Shown piece after piece: positions 1-9,453 of a stretch of 64,000 nucleotides of DNA; positions within the stretch are counted from its first letter, which is position 1; every line of letters starts with the position of its first letter. The DNA is from Citrobacter sedlakii NBRC 105722 (GTDB lineage Bacteria; Pseudomonadota; Gammaproteobacteria; Enterobacterales; Enterobacteriaceae): positions 226,668-290,667 of the forward strand of contig NZ_BBNB01000003.1 in NCBI RefSeq assembly GCF_000759835.1. The letters run 5' to 3'. A program made the position numbers and the translations under genes. The notes beneath the pieces are model-generated. The model made no database searches and was not told the DNA's origin. It worked only from the letters and a program-made list of their open reading frames with translations.

Positions 1-559
1 CCACCAGCACCGCCGCGCGGGTAAGCCGGACATAGTGCGGCAGGGCGACAAAGGTCAGCGCCAGCGCGGCGTTACCGATTGACGGCCCAAAGACCGCTAC
101 CAGCACCAGCGCCAGCAGCAGGCTCGGCAGCGCCAGCATGATGTCGACCACGCGCATAATGACGTTATCAACAATGCCGCCAAAGTAACCGGCAATCAGC
201 CCGAGCACGATGCCCATCACCAGCGACAGCACCACCACCAGGCAGCCGACCAGCAACGACAGGCGCGCGCCATACATCAGTCGCGACAGCACGTCGCGAC
301 CCACATCGTCGGTACCCAGCAGGTGCGCCAGGCTCCCGCCTTCCTGCCAGGCCGGCGGCGCGAGCAGCGCATCGCGAAACTGTTCCGCCGGGTTATAGGG
401 CGCAAGAACGTTGGCGAATACCGCAATCAGGATCATGATGACGACATACGCCAGGCCAACAACCGCGCCTTTGTTGCGTTTGAAATAGTGCCAGAACTCC
501 TGTAGCGGGGTCATCGGCACCGGTGCGGCAATAACTTTATTTTCAGTAACCTGTGACAT
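1..559 (-). CDS. dppC: Dipeptide ABC transporter permease DppC (3' part outside window)
   Basis: This is the N-terminal 186 residues of one of the two inner-membrane permeases of the dipeptide/haem-precursor importer DppABCDF. The minus-strand translation begins MSQVTENKVIAAPVP and continues through the conserved DppC N-terminus: a first membrane helix near residues 30-50, the GTDDVGRDVLSRL segment, then the start of the BPD-type permease domain. The ATG at 559 lies 9 bases downstream of the dppB stop, so the two are co-transcribed. The reading frame runs off base 1 with no stop, so this is a window truncation and not a broken gene. Identity is by close resemblance to E. coli DppC. Confidence 0.96.
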   Translation of the reverse strand, partial: MSQVTENKVIAAPVPMTPLQEFWHYFKRNKGAVVGLAYVVIMILIAVFANVLAPYNPAEQFRDALLAPPAWQEGGSLAHLLGTDDVGRDVLSRLMYGARLSLLVGCLVVVLSLVMGIVLGLIAGYFGGIVDNVIMRVVDIMLALPSLLLALVLVAVFGPSIGNAALALTFVALPHYVRLTRAAVLV

Positions 560-568
560 GATGGCCCC

Positions 569-1588
569 TTACTTCTTATGACGAATACGCGGGTTCACCA
601 CGCCGTACAGCAGGTCAACCAGCAGGTTGACGAGGATAATCATCGTCGCCACCAGCAGCACCCCGCCCTGTACCACCGGGTAATCGCGTCGTTGCAGCGC
701 ATCAATCAACCAGCGTCCGAGGCCAGGCCACGAGAAGATGGTTTCGGTCAGAATGGCGCCCGCCAGCAGCGTGCCCACCTGCAGGCCAATCACGGTGACC
801 ACCGGCAGCATGGCGTTGCGCAGCGCGTGAATAATAATGACCCGCATGCGGGTCAGCCCTTTGGCGCGGGCGGTACGAATGTAGTCTTCACCCAGCACTT
901 CCAGCATCGACGAGCGGGTCATACGCACGATGACCGCCAGCGGAATCGTGCCGAGGACCATTGCGGGCAGAATCATGTGCGCAACCGCATCAATAAAATT
1001 GCCCTCTTCGCCCCAGATGGCGGTGTCGATCAGCATAAAACCGGTCAGCGGATTGGTATCGTCAAGAAACACCATGTCGCTGACACGCCCGGAAACCGGC
1101 GTCAGGTTCCAGTGTACGGAGACCAGCATGATCAGCATCATCCCCCACCAGAAGATCGGCATGGAATAACCGGTCAGCGCCAGGCCAACAGCGGTGTGAT
1201 CGAAAATGGACCCGCGCTTGACGGCGGCCAGCACACCGACCGGAATGCCCACCGCGGTGGCGAAAATCATGGCGCAGACGCCAAGTTCCAGCGTCGCTTT
1301 AAAGCGCGGCACGAACTCGTCCCACACCGGCAAACGGCTTTTCAGCGAGATGCCTAAATCACCCTGCATGACTCCCCAGATATAATGGAGGTACTGCTGC
1401 CACATCGGTTTATCGAGACCGAGTTCAGCCAACAGTTGAGCATGACGCTCAGGGGAGATACCACGCTCACCCGCCATGATCATCACCGGATCGCCGGGGA
1501 TCATATGGACAAACGCGAAGGTGAGAAGGGTGATACCGATAAACGTAGGGATGACGAGTCCCAAACGTCGGAGAATGAACTGCAACAT
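569..1588 (-). CDS. dppB: Dipeptide ABC transporter permease DppB
   Basis: DppB is the first of the two transmembrane permeases that form the dipeptide channel in the inner membrane. At 339 residues it matches the E. coli length. It opens with a membrane helix (MLQFILRRLGLVIPTFIGI), typical of the DppB/OppB family. It carries the EAA-like cytoplasmic loop around residues 225-255 (ARAKGLTRMRVIIIHALRNAMLP) that contacts the ATPases. It follows dppA after 165 bases holding a REP-type repeat, and dppC starts 9 bases after its stop. The order dppA-B-C fits the classic dpp operon, with dppD and dppF expected beyond the window edge. Confidence 0.97.
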   Translation of the reverse strand: MLQFILRRLGLVIPTFIGITLLTFAFVHMIPGDPVMIMAGERGISPERHAQLLAELGLDKPMWQQYLHYIWGVMQGDLGISLKSRLPVWDEFVPRFKATLELGVCAMIFATAVGIPVGVLAAVKRGSIFDHTAVGLALTGYSMPIFWWGMMLIMLVSVHWNLTPVSGRVSDMVFLDDTNPLTGFMLIDTAIWGEEGNFIDAVAHMILPAMVLGTIPLAVIVRMTRSSMLEVLGEDYIRTARAKGLTRMRVIIIHALRNAMLPVVTVIGLQVGTLLAGAILTETIFSWPGLGRWLIDALQRRDYPVVQGGVLLVATMIILVNLLVDLLYGVVNPRIRHKK

Positions 1589-1689
1589 AACCCGGATTCT
1601 CTCTCAGGACGCACGGCGTGGAACCGTGAGTCTGTATTGCTCACAAATCTTATCCCTTCCCGCTTACAGAGAAGGAATAAAGCACTGCT

Positions 1690-1735
1690 GCCGGGTGGCG
1701 CTACGCCTGCCCGATCTTCGGGGGCGTAGCGCTTA
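1690..1735. repeat. REP-type inverted repeat between dppA and dppB
   Basis: GCGCTACGCC at 1698-1707 and its exact complement GGCGTAGCGC at 1723-1732 form a GC-rich hairpin with a 15-base loop. A stable hairpin just after the binding-protein gene is common in ABC operons, where it protects the dppA message so that more DppA than DppB is made. That role is inferred from position. Confidence 0.65.
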
Positions 1736-1753
1736 CCTGACGATAGCGTTTAA

Positions 1754-3361
1754 TTATTCGACAGAGACGTTATCGAAGTGGTGTTTGCCTAACGGATCCA
1801 CCACATAGCCTTTGACTTCTTTACGCACCGGCTCATATACGGTGGAGTGAGCGATGATCAGGGCCGGTGCCTGCTCGTTCATTACCACCTGAGCTTGTTT
1901 GTATAGTTCAATACGCTTGTTGTGATCATCGGTGGCGCGCGCTGGCTGAATCAGATCTTCAAACGGCTTGTAGCACCAGCGAGAGTAGTTGGAACCGTCT
2001 TTCGCCGCCGCGCAGCTGAACAGCGTCGCGAAGAAGTTGTCAGGATCCCCGTTATCGCCGGTCCAGCCCATCATGACCGCCTGATGCTCACCCGCTTTGG
2101 CGCGTTTCAGGTACTCACCCCACTCGTAGGTGACAATTTTGGCCTGCACGCCGATCTTCGCCCAGTCCGCCTGAATCATCTCCGCCATACGGCGCGCGTT
2201 CGGGTTGTAAGGACGCTGTACCGGCATTGCCCACAGTTCGACGGTGAAACCTTTGTCCTGCCCTGCTTCTTTCAGCAACGCTTTCGCTTTCTCAGGGTCG
2301 TAGGTGTAGTCTTTAATATCGTCGTTATAACCCCACATGGTTGGCGGGATCAGGTTCTTGGCCGCGACGCCCGCGCCCTGGTAAACGGCTTTGATGATCG
2401 CTTCTTTGTTCACCGCGTAGGTCAGCGCCTGACGCACTTTGACGTCATCAAACGGTTTCTTCTCGGTGTTGAACGAGAGGTAACCCACGTTCAGACCCGC
2501 CTGCTCCATCAGGTTGATGTTTTTATCCTGCTTCATGCGCGCGATGTCTGCCGGGTTCGGATACGGCATCACCTGGCATTCGTTCTTCTGCAGTTTGGCA
2601 TAGCGCACAGAGGCGTCAGGCGTGATGGAGAAGACCAGGCGGTCAATTTGCGGCTTGGTGCCCCAATAACCGTCAAAGGCTTTATAGAGGATACGGGAGT
2701 CTTTCTGGTACTGCTGCAACTGGAACGGACCGGTGCCGATAGGGTTCAGATCCACTTTTTCCGGCGTACCGGCTTTCAGCATGTTGTCCGCATATTCTTT
2801 AGAAAGAATAGAGGCAAAGTCCATCGCGAGGTCGGCGAGGAACGGCGCTTCCGGACGCGTCAGCACAAACTGGACGGTCATATCGTCCACTTTTTTCACT
2901 TCGCTGATCAGATCGGGCAGGCCCATCCCTTCGAAATATTCATAGCTGCCGCCGGACACTTTATGGTACGGGTTTTGCGCGTTTTTCTGACGATCGAAGG
3001 AGAAGACCACGTCGTCGGCGTTCATGTCGCGCGTCGGTTTGAATTCTTTGCCGGATTGCCACTTCACGCCAGAACGGAGGTGGAAGGTGTAGGTTTTCCC
3101 GTCTTCACTGATTTCCCATTTTTCCGCAAGGCCTGGGATCACTTCGGTGGTGCCGGTTTTAAATTCCACCAGACGGTTATAGATTGGTACTGAACTGGCA
3201 TCATAGGTTGTGCCAGAGGTAAAGAGTTGCGGGTTGAACCCTTCAGGAGAACCTTCTGAACAATAGACCAGGGTTTTAGCCTGTACGCTTGCTGCGACGG
3301 TCATAGCCACCAGGCTCAGACCAAGCTTCAGCATCCCTGACTTCTTCAAGGAAATACTCAT
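1754..3361 (-). CDS. dppA: Periplasmic dipeptide-binding protein DppA
   Basis: DppA captures dipeptides (and haem and 5-aminolevulinate in relatives) in the periplasm and hands them to DppBC. It also serves as the dipeptide chemotaxis receptor subunit with Tap in species that have Tap. The 535-residue protein has a Sec signal peptide of about 28 residues (KKSG, hydrophobic core, then VQA before KTLVYCSEGSPEGF). Mature regions include the SBP_bac_5 signatures such as YAVNKEAIIKAVYQG. It is the first gene of the minus-strand dpp operon. The messenger leader carries a CA-rich stretch complementary to the small RNA GcvB, so repression under rich conditions is expected. Confidence 0.98.
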   Translation of the reverse strand: MSISLKKSGMLKLGLSLVAMTVAASVQAKTLVYCSEGSPEGFNPQLFTSGTTYDASSVPIYNRLVEFKTGTTEVIPGLAEKWEISEDGKTYTFHLRSGVKWQSGKEFKPTRDMNADDVVFSFDRQKNAQNPYHKVSGGSYEYFEGMGLPDLISEVKKVDDMTVQFVLTRPEAPFLADLAMDFASILSKEYADNMLKAGTPEKVDLNPIGTGPFQLQQYQKDSRILYKAFDGYWGTKPQIDRLVFSITPDASVRYAKLQKNECQVMPYPNPADIARMKQDKNINLMEQAGLNVGYLSFNTEKKPFDDVKVRQALTYAVNKEAIIKAVYQGAGVAAKNLIPPTMWGYNDDIKDYTYDPEKAKALLKEAGQDKGFTVELWAMPVQRPYNPNARRMAEMIQADWAKIGVQAKIVTYEWGEYLKRAKAGEHQAVMMGWTGDNGDPDNFFATLFSCAAAKDGSNYSRWCYKPFEDLIQPARATDDHNKRIELYKQAQVVMNEQAPALIIAHSTVYEPVRKEVKGYVVDPLGKHHFDNVSVE

Positions 3362-3375
3362 TCTTCTGCTCCAAA

Positions 3376-3390
3376 TGTGATGTTGTTGTT
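3376..3390 (-). promoter_or_regulatory. Probable GcvB small-RNA target in the dppA leader
   Basis: On the minus strand the message reads AACAACAACATCACA, 15 to 29 bases before the dppA ATG and just ahead of the TTGGAGC ribosome-binding site. GcvB is known to repress dppA through its GU-rich R1 segment, which is complementary to this kind of C/A-rich sequence. The pairing is inferred by eye. Confidence 0.6.
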
Positions 3391-3930
3391 TTACCCTTTG
3401 CAGTGGGTTAGCGCCGCCTGGCCTTTTTTATTTTTGACCGGCCGGGTCGGCGTGATGAGGTAGGGATTCCATTCACTTAAACGACTGAGTTGCAGCGCGG
3501 ATTCTCCATGAAATGCCCCTCATGCCCTACAATCTGTCAACAGAATGTGAAAACGTCAATACAGCTAACCGCGTTTTACGACAACGGTGAGAATTGACAA
3601 ACAAAGATTAAAAAAACTCCAGAGGGGTATTTTCAGCAGAGAAATTTATGCTACGCGCGTAATGCCAGAATATAAATCTTAATATTTCGCAACATTTGGT
3701 GATTAAGTTTTGTGCAGATTATGAAAAATTTCTGACGAAATGCTGTATATCTGAGCGATTAATGCCATGAACGTTAAAACGCACAGCGGAAAATGCTGGG
3801 GTCAGCCATAAGTAACGCAAAAAAAGATTGATGCAAAGATAAAAAAAGACAATGGAATATGTCACAAAATCGTTAACGAATAGTGAGAAGTAAGGCGCAA
3901 TTTTTGTAGCAAAAATGAAGATGGCAGAGT
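3391..3930. promoter_or_regulatory. dppA upstream region, no gene seen
   Basis: About 540 AT-rich bases lie between the dppA leader and the tRNA-Pro remnant. No reading frame here has a credible start or similarity. The part nearest dppA should hold its promoter and long leader. The rest has A-tracts and poly-T runs but no structure I can name. Confidence 0.5.
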
Positions 3931-3939
3931 TTCGAATTG

Positions 3940-3983
3940 GGGTCGGTGATCGCTCGGGTCGAACCTCTTTCCCCCGGAGGTTC
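3940..3983 (-). repeat. Degenerate copy of the tRNA-Pro 3' end
   Basis: GGTCGGTGAT at 3941-3950 repeats exactly the tRNA-Pro 3' end at 4041-4050, 100 bases away. It is followed after a divergent hexamer by GTCGAACCTC, matching TTCGAACCTC in the T-arm of the tRNA in 9 of 10 positions. A short inverted repeat follows (GAACCTC 3961-3967 with GAGGTTC). It looks like a decayed tRNA 3' half, such as an old attachment-site scar or a dead tandem tRNA. No integrase lies nearby. Confidence 0.5.
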
Positions 3984-4004
3984 TCACCTCATTGGCTTCA
4001 AATG

Positions 4005-4034
4005 CAAAAAACCCTGCTCGTTGAGCAGGGTTTT
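4005..4034 (-). terminator. Rho-independent terminator of tRNA-Pro
   Basis: Reading the minus strand, ACCCTGCTC, a 3-base loop and GAGCAGGGT are followed by a run of T. It lies directly after the mature 3' end of the tRNA, as expected for a single-gene tRNA unit. Confidence 0.85.
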
Positions 4035-4039
4035 AAATT

Positions 4040-4116
<77 letters not shown>

Positions 4117-4207
4117 AATGCGGGGCGCATCTTACTGCTCAGGCGCGCCCCCGTCAATCCCTTAGTCGCAAAATGCCATTTAATCGGCGAGAAAGTCGTC
4201 AGGCCGC

Positions 4208-5899
4208 TTATTGTGCGGCAACTTTCTTCCCGTCAGGGACATGGCACCAGTTGTTATACTCGTTAATCCCGCCGTTGGGCGAGGTGTATCCGAGACAACC
4301 CATAATCGTGTCGTACAGCTCAACGTGACGACGCGGCACCTTCATTTCCGCCTCTTTCTTCAGATGCGCGAATGCCTGCGCGTTGGCCGGATTCTCGAGA
4401 TATTTGTCCGACATCCAGACCATCATCGGTACGCGGAACTGCTCTGGCGGCGCCAGCTTACGCGGCGTGCCGTGCAAATGCTCGCGCTCGTTAATCGATT
4501 CGCCGTGATCCGCCGCGTAGAACACAATCGCTTTCTTATCGCGCACCTGATCAATCACCCTATCGATAAAGTGGTCCACATAGGTTATGGAGTTATCGTA
4601 AGAGTTAATCATCAGGTCCTTCGGACACTTACGGTCGATGGCATAACATTCCGGCTTCCACTGGGCGAACTCGCGCGGGTAGCGCTGAGTGTAGTTATAG
4701 TGGGAACCTTTGGTATGCAACACAATCAGATGTTTGCCCTGCGGGTTATTCTCCAGGGAACGCGAAACTTCGTTCACCAGCAGCATATCATCCACCGCTT
4801 TGCCCCGGTTGCGCGGCTCCGCAGCGATCTGCTCGCGATAGGCGATGTTGTCGGCCATCGTGTTACTGTAGAACCACATCTCGCTCTGCATCGCGTACAG
4901 ATCGGCGCTAAAACCTAACTGTTTAAGCACTGCAAATACGTTTTGCTCTTTCAGCGTGCGCTGTGGATTATCCTCCGCCCCGCTCTGACGTACGAACATG
5001 CAGCGCAGCGACAGCTTGGTGGCGGTATCGCAGGAGTAGCCGCGGTACATTGCCAGATTCTTCTCTTTCGCAAGCTTCGGCGTGGTATCACGTTCATAGC
5101 CCAGCATGCCCATGTGATCCCAACGCGTGGTTTCGCCAATGATGAAAATCACGTAGGTGTCATCAAGATTCTGGGTTGGCGTATACGTGAATTTTTTCGC
5201 CGGATTGATAAGCGATTTGTTATCTGACGATTCATCAACCTGCGCCCAGGCGTACAGGCCCAGTGCGGACAGCCAGTTTGTTGGCAGATACGAGTTCGCC
5301 AGCACCCCGCCGTAGCTTGGCATGTCGACGCCAGCGATGCGATCGGCGCGCTTCTGGTGCAGCTCCAGCAGGCGAATCGGCGCCCACACCAGAAAAGCCG
5401 CCATCAGAACGGTGAGCGCGCTGCGCCAGCGTACTTTTGGCGTACAAAGCTGACGCAAAAAGGTGTCCGTCGAGCGGTTAAACCAGATCAACACCAGCGG
5501 GATGAGGCTTACGCCAGCCACCCAAAGAATAAACGTCCAGCCAACAACCTCTTTTGACAGGTCGATATCGGTGGTCATGACTGAAGCCACAATACCGTAA
5601 CCAATCATGACATTCATAAAGGTCATGTAATAGCTTGCGCCAGCGGAGATCAGCACCAGTAGCGAAGCCAGAACGCGCCAGGCCGTACGGCCTAACAGGG
5701 AAAAGAGACGTAAAAAGAAGAAGGTAGCCAGCACCGTGCCAGCCAATTCAACAACCGCGGCGATTCCATTCCATACGGTAAAATCCTGCGCATAACCGTC
5801 AAACCGACGGAAATAAACCGCGCCATTCATAAACAGACCGATATAGACGGCAAGCAAAATGCTCAGCTTTTGCTGCGTCATCGACGTAATGTATTTCAT
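4208..5899 (-). CDS. eptB: Kdo2-lipid A phosphoethanolamine 7''-transferase EptB
   Basis: EptB adds phosphoethanolamine to the outer Kdo of the lipopolysaccharide core at the periplasmic face, altering surface charge. The start at 5899 ([13 protein letters not shown]) gives 563 residues, the E. coli length. An upstream in-frame start would add 23 residues with no family support. Five membrane helices fill roughly residues 10-200, followed by the periplasmic alkaline-phosphatase-like domain with [10 protein letters not shown] (nucleophile Thr), the DHGES metal motif and HGTP. Several paired cysteines occur in the catalytic domain. In E. coli it is controlled by sigma-E and the sRNA MgrR; I did not find those sites here. 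Confidence 0.96.
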   Translation of the reverse strand: MKYITSMTQQKLSILLAVYIGLFMNGAVYFRRFDGYAQDFTVWNGIAAVVELAGTVLATFFFLRLFSLLGRTAWRVLASLLVLISAGASYYMTFMNVMIGYGIVASVMTTDIDLSKEVVGWTFILWVAGVSLIPLVLIWFNRSTDTFLRQLCTPKVRWRSALTVLMAAFLVWAPIRLLELHQKRADRIAGVDMPSYGGVLANSYLPTNWLSALGLYAWAQVDESSDNKSLINPAKKFTYTPTQNLDDTYVIFIIGETTRWDHMGMLGYERDTTPKLAKEKNLAMYRGYSCDTATKLSLRCMFVRQSGAEDNPQRTLKEQNVFAVLKQLGFSADLYAMQSEMWFYSNTMADNIAYREQIAAEPRNRGKAVDDMLLVNEVSRSLENNPQGKHLIVLHTKGSHYNYTQRYPREFAQWKPECYAIDRKCPKDLMINSYDNSITYVDHFIDRVIDQVRDKKAIVFYAADHGESINEREHLHGTPRKLAPPEQFRVPMMVWMSDKYLENPANAQAFAHLKKEAEMKVPRRHVELYDTIMGCLGYTSPNGGINEYNNWCHVPDGKKVAAQ

Positions 5900-6115
5900 G
5901 CAAGCAAGCCCTGGAAATCGAGGGGTAAACACAGCCTGCGCTTCGGCTAACCCAGCCGGGCAGGACAAATTGCGAAGGTAGTCAGACAGGAAAGATCTAC
6001 ACGCGCGGCTAAGTAGACCACAAGGAAGGGAAAAAGTGGCAGCAGATAATGTGATCGAAGCAGATTTTTACAAATATTCAAGTTTGAAAACGGATTTTTC
6101 ACGCGACTGCTAATA

Positions 6116-6142
6116 ACAAAAAGACCAGCCACGCGGCTGGTC
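6116..6142 (-). terminator. Terminator downstream of yhjX
   Basis: GACCAGCC (6123-6130) and GGCTGGTC (6135-6142) form an 8-bp stem with a 4-base loop. On the minus strand this is followed by TTTTTG, 20 bases past the yhjX stop. Confidence 0.85.
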
Positions 6143-6161
6143 CTGTCATTGTTTATTTTAT

Positions 6162-7364
6162 TCAGGCATGCGCCATATTCATCACATCGCGTTTTGGTTG
6201 GCGAATGGTGGTAGACAGCGCCAGCGAGAGAACCAGCAGGGCGAAAATCACGCAGAAGGTGACGTAGAAGCCACCGAACAGCGAGGCGATGATCGAACCG
6301 CAGATGCTGCCGATGCCAAAGCCGAGGTAAATCACGCCATAGTTTTTCGCCAGATTATTCAGGCCGAAGAATTCGCTCACCAGCGACGGGAAGACAGTGA
6401 TGGTGCCGCCAAAGTTAAAGGCGACGCAGGCAATAGCGGCAAAGAAGGTTATCGCGTTCAGCGGCGCAAACAGCAGAGCGGCCATCCCCACCAGCGACAC
6501 CACCTGGCCAATCGTAATAACGCGAATGCGGGCAATTTTGTCCGACAGGATCCCCAGCACCAGACGGCCAGACAGGTTTGCGATAGAAATAACCGTCACC
6601 GCATTGGCCGCAGACGCGACGTCCATATGCGCCAGGCCCTGCGCAATATCTTTCGCCACGCCGATCACGTACAAACCGCTCATACACGCCGTCAGGAACA
6701 TGACCGCCAGCATCCAGTACTGCGGTTTACGCATCGATTGTGCCAGCGTGTAATCATTTTCCACAACGCCATTCCTGGTTTTGACCTCCTGGTTCGGCGC
6801 ATCTTTCATCAGCGTGGCGCCAAAGACAATCATTACCAGCACAATCGCGCCCCAAATTACGAAGGTTTTTTCCAGACCGACGGTCGCCAGCAGTTGACTG
6901 TCGATGAATTTAAAACCCAGGCTGCCCAGACCATAGGAGCCAATGGCGAAAGCGGAGATCAGCCCCTTGCGCTCCGGGAACCACTTCACACAGTTGGACA
7001 GGGTTAACAGGTAACCAGCGCCATCCGCCAGTCCCACCAGCACCCCAGCGCTCAGCCACAGCATCATCAGATTCGAAGAATGTGCGGTCAGGAAGAAGCC
7101 CAGCCCAAGCAAAATGCCTGACGCCATTGTCACCCGTTTAACGCCAAATCGTTCCTGTAACTTTCCGGCAACGGAAGATGAGATCGCCAGCCCCAGGCTT
7201 AGCAGGCCAAAAGAGAAGGCGACCTGGCTGACGGGTTCATCCAGTTTTTCGGACAGTACGCCGTTAAACAGGCTCCAGGTGTAAACAGAACCCAGGGCAA
7301 ACTGCGTAATAATGGTGCCGATAAGGGTCAACCAACGGGTGCGCTGATACGTTGAAGTTTTCAT
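6162..7364 (-). CDS. yhjX: MFS transporter YhjX (pyruvate-responsive)
   Basis: This is a 12-helix major-facilitator inner-membrane protein of the oxalate/formate antiporter-like branch. The start at 7364 (MKTSTYQRTRWLTLIG) gives 400 residues, close to the 402 of E. coli YhjX. The longer frame to 7448 would add 28 residues unlike the family. Conserved segments include TQFALGSVYTWSLFNG, the loop after helix 2 (GKLQERFGVKRV) and the C-half NLSGRLVLGILSDK. In E. coli yhjX is the main target of the YpdA/YpdB system that senses pyruvate, and the matching direct repeat is present upstream here. Substrate is not firmly known. Confidence 0.94.
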   Translation of the reverse strand: MKTSTYQRTRWLTLIGTIITQFALGSVYTWSLFNGVLSEKLDEPVSQVAFSFGLLSLGLAISSSVAGKLQERFGVKRVTMASGILLGLGFFLTAHSSNLMMLWLSAGVLVGLADGAGYLLTLSNCVKWFPERKGLISAFAIGSYGLGSLGFKFIDSQLLATVGLEKTFVIWGAIVLVMIVFGATLMKDAPNQEVKTRNGVVENDYTLAQSMRKPQYWMLAVMFLTACMSGLYVIGVAKDIAQGLAHMDVASAANAVTVISIANLSGRLVLGILSDKIARIRVITIGQVVSLVGMAALLFAPLNAITFFAAIACVAFNFGGTITVFPSLVSEFFGLNNLAKNYGVIYLGFGIGSICGSIIASLFGGFYVTFCVIFALLVLSLALSTTIRQPKRDVMNMAHA

Positions 7365-7446
7365 GGCAGTATTCCTGCATAAACAAAAGGGGAAATTCAC
7401 TGCCGACAACCATAACGAAATGCATTTTATGCGGGGAAAAAACGGC

Positions 7447-7477
7447 ATGAAGTGCCGTCAGAACGGAATGAAATGCC
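7447..7477 (-). promoter_or_regulatory. YpdB binding site upstream of yhjX
   Basis: On the minus strand, GGCATTTCAT, an 11-base spacer and GGCACTTCAT form a direct repeat. E. coli YpdB is reported to bind GGCATTTCAT-N11-GGCATTTCAT at yhjX, so one half-site is exact and the other differs by one base. It lies about 83 bases before the ATG. Confidence 0.85.
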
Positions 7478-7594
7478 TGGAATCTGGAATGAATGACGAG
7501 ACATATATTCAGCAAGCTGATTTTTATATTGTAAGTTAGTGCTCACTATCATTGCATGCCATGTTATGGCTAAAGTTTAGTTGTAAATCCAAGG

Positions 7595-8299
7595 TTAAAA
7601 TCTGGCGCTGACCCCCATCGTATAGAGGTAATCGGTGGTGTTGGGCGTATTTTCCGCCTGAGTGAGCGCCGCGTAAGCGGCCATGTGCGGATTAAGCAGC
7701 ATATCCGCCCCCACGGTCACGTCCAGCCAGCTGTTATCTTGTGAGGTAGCCGCCATGCGGCTTAGCCCGGACTGCGCTTTCCAGATGCTATCGCCATATT
7801 GCTGGTTATAGCTGACCTGCGCCCACGGTCTGATCTCGCCAAATTGCGAATTCACCCGCCAGCCCAGCGTACTCACGCTGGCATGCCATAACGGATCGGC
7901 GGACAAATTCATCACGCTGTCGCCAAATTCGTTATATATCGATGTAGTAGTACCGTCGTAATGGAGCGCGGCGACCGGCCCGGTCATCACCGTCTCTGAA
8001 ACCGGGAAATTCCAGCCCATGCTCATGCCACTGGTCGCCTCATGGGGCGACGCATCCGCAAAGTTAACGCTCAAGCCCGGCACGTTTTGCGAGGATTTGA
8101 TCCGTTCCGCCAGGATGTCGTCATAACGCGGTTGGTGATCGCTGTCCCAGGTATAGCGTTCAGTCGTATGTCCGGATGGCGCTTCGGCGATATATTCTTG
8201 TTGCCATGCACTGGCGGTATTGATGTATAGCGAACAGGCCACCACGCTCGCCAGCAGAACGATTTCCCGGCGACCACCGTCTTTTTTTGTCATCATCAA
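7595..8299 (-). CDS. yhjY: Autotransporter-type beta-domain outer-membrane protein YhjY
   Basis: This 234-residue protein begins with a signal peptide (MMMTKKDGGRREIVLLASV, likely cut after NTASA) and ends in an aromatic residue (GVSARF), as outer-membrane beta-barrels do. The body is rich in alternating amphipathic strands such as SVSTLGWRVNSQFGEIRPWAQVSYNQQ, typical of an autotransporter beta-domain without a passenger. Length and position next to tag match E. coli YhjY (232 residues). YhjY has been called a putative lipase because related barrels follow GDSL domains, but no catalytic domain is present here. Function unknown. Confidence 0.88.
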   Translation of the reverse strand: MMMTKKDGGRREIVLLASVVACSLYINTASAWQQEYIAEAPSGHTTERYTWDSDHQPRYDDILAERIKSSQNVPGLSVNFADASPHEATSGMSMGWNFPVSETVMTGPVAALHYDGTTTSIYNEFGDSVMNLSADPLWHASVSTLGWRVNSQFGEIRPWAQVSYNQQYGDSIWKAQSGLSRMAATSQDNSWLDVTVGADMLLNPHMAAYAALTQAENTPNTTDYLYTMGVSARF

Positions 8300-8453
8300 T
8301 GCGACTCCAGAGGAGAGCCGAAATCGGCGATATTATTGTCATTGTGAGAAGGATGACAGGCTAAAAGCCCTGTATTAAATATTGTCTTTTTCGCAGACGC
8401 GTCAAGGCGCGCAGAATGAAATTTTTAAGGCAATTCAGAGAGCGAGGGAAAGT

Positions 8454-9032
8454 ATGGAACGATGCGGCTGGGTCAGCCAGGACCCGCTTTATATTGCCTA
8501 CCATGACAAAGAATGGGGCGTCCCCGAAACCGACGGTAAAAAACTGTTTGAAATGATCTGCCTTGAAGGCCAGCAGGCCGGCCTGTCGTGGATTACGGTG
8601 CTGAAAAAACGCGAGAACTATCGCGCCAATTTCCACCAGTTCGATCCCGTTCGCGTGGCGGCGATGCAGGAAGAGGATGTCGAACGGCTGCTGCTCGACC
8701 CGGGCATCATCCGTCATCGCGGAAAAATTCAGGCCATCATTGGCAATGCCCGCGCCTGGCTTGCGATGGAGCAAAACGGCGAACCATTTGCGCAGTTCGT
8801 CTGGTCATTTGTCGACCATCAACCACAAGTGACGCAGGCCGCCACGCTGAGCGAGATCCCAACCTCTACGCCCGCCTCCGACGCGCTGTCAAAAGCGTTG
8901 AAAAAACGGGGCTTCAAGTTCGTCGGTACGACCATTTGCTATTCCTTTATGCAGGCGTGCGGACTGGTCAATGACCATATCACCGGCTGTTTTTGCCACC
9001 CGGGAGAAAAATATGATTCGCGAATCCCGTAG
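8454..9032 (+). CDS. tag: DNA-3-methyladenine glycosylase I
   Basis: Tag removes 3-methyladenine from alkylated DNA as the first step of base excision repair. The start at 8454 (MERCGWVSQDPLYIAYH) gives 192 residues against 187 in E. coli; the frame is open further upstream but the family begins at this Met. Cys4 and His17 of the structural zinc site are present, and the partner His and Cys lie near the C-terminus (NDHITGCFCHPG). The helix-hairpin-helix region with GLSWITVLKKRENY is intact. It overlaps yiaC by 20 bases, implying co-transcription. Confidence 0.96.
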   Translation: MERCGWVSQDPLYIAYHDKEWGVPETDGKKLFEMICLEGQQAGLSWITVLKKRENYRANFHQFDPVRVAAMQEEDVERLLLDPGIIRHRGKIQAIIGNARAWLAMEQNGEPFAQFVWSFVDHQPQVTQAATLSEIPTSTPASDALSKALKKRGFKFVGTTICYSFMQACGLVNDHITGCFCHPGEKYDSRIP

Positions 9033-9453
9033 CGCCGACAGGACGGCGATTCTGGCGCTGTGGCTGGAAAGCACGATCTTTGCCCATCCGTTTATTGCTG
9101 AACACTACTGGCGCGAGAGCGAAACGATCGTGCGCGACGTGTATCTGCCCGCCGCCAGAACCTGGGTGTGGGAGGATAACGACGTTCTGAAAGGGTTCGT
9201 TAGCGTTCTGGAAGATCGTTTTTTAGGCGCGCTGTTTGTCACGCCTGACGCACTGCGCTGTGGGATCGGCAAAGCGCTGGTGCGGTATGTGCAACAGCGC
9301 TTTACGCAGTTGAGTCTTGAGGTGTATCAAAAAAACCAGAACGCGGTGAACTTCTACCATGCGATGGGCTTTCGTATTGAAGACAGCGCATGGCAAGAGG
9401 ATACCCAGCATCCCACCTGGATTATGAGCTGGCAGGCGGATCAAACGCCGTAA
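9013..9453 (+). CDS. yiaC: GNAT-family N-acetyltransferase YiaC
   Basis: This 146-residue GCN5-related acetyltransferase has E. coli YiaC's exact length. In E. coli it has been shown to act as a protein lysine acetyltransferase. The start at 9013 ([18 protein letters not shown]) lies inside the end of tag. The acetyl-CoA binding motif A is visible as [17 protein letters not shown] (the RxGIGK form of R/QxxGxG/A), followed by [16 protein letters not shown] typical of motif B. Its 3' end overlaps the convergent bisC by 32 bases. Confidence 0.93.
   Translation: MIRESRSADRTAILALWLESTIFAHPFIAEHYWRESETIVRDVYLPAARTWVWEDNDVLKGFVSVLEDRFLGALFVTPDALRCGIGKALVRYVQQRFTQLSLEVYQKNQNAVNFYHAMGFRIEDSAWQEDTQHPTWIMSWQADQTP

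Noticed and set aside
1922..3193. 423-codon open frame on the plus strand
   Set aside because: It lies wholly opposite dppA, has the His/Arg/Val-rich composition of an antisense shadow in GC-rich codons, and no ribosome-binding site or family resemblance.
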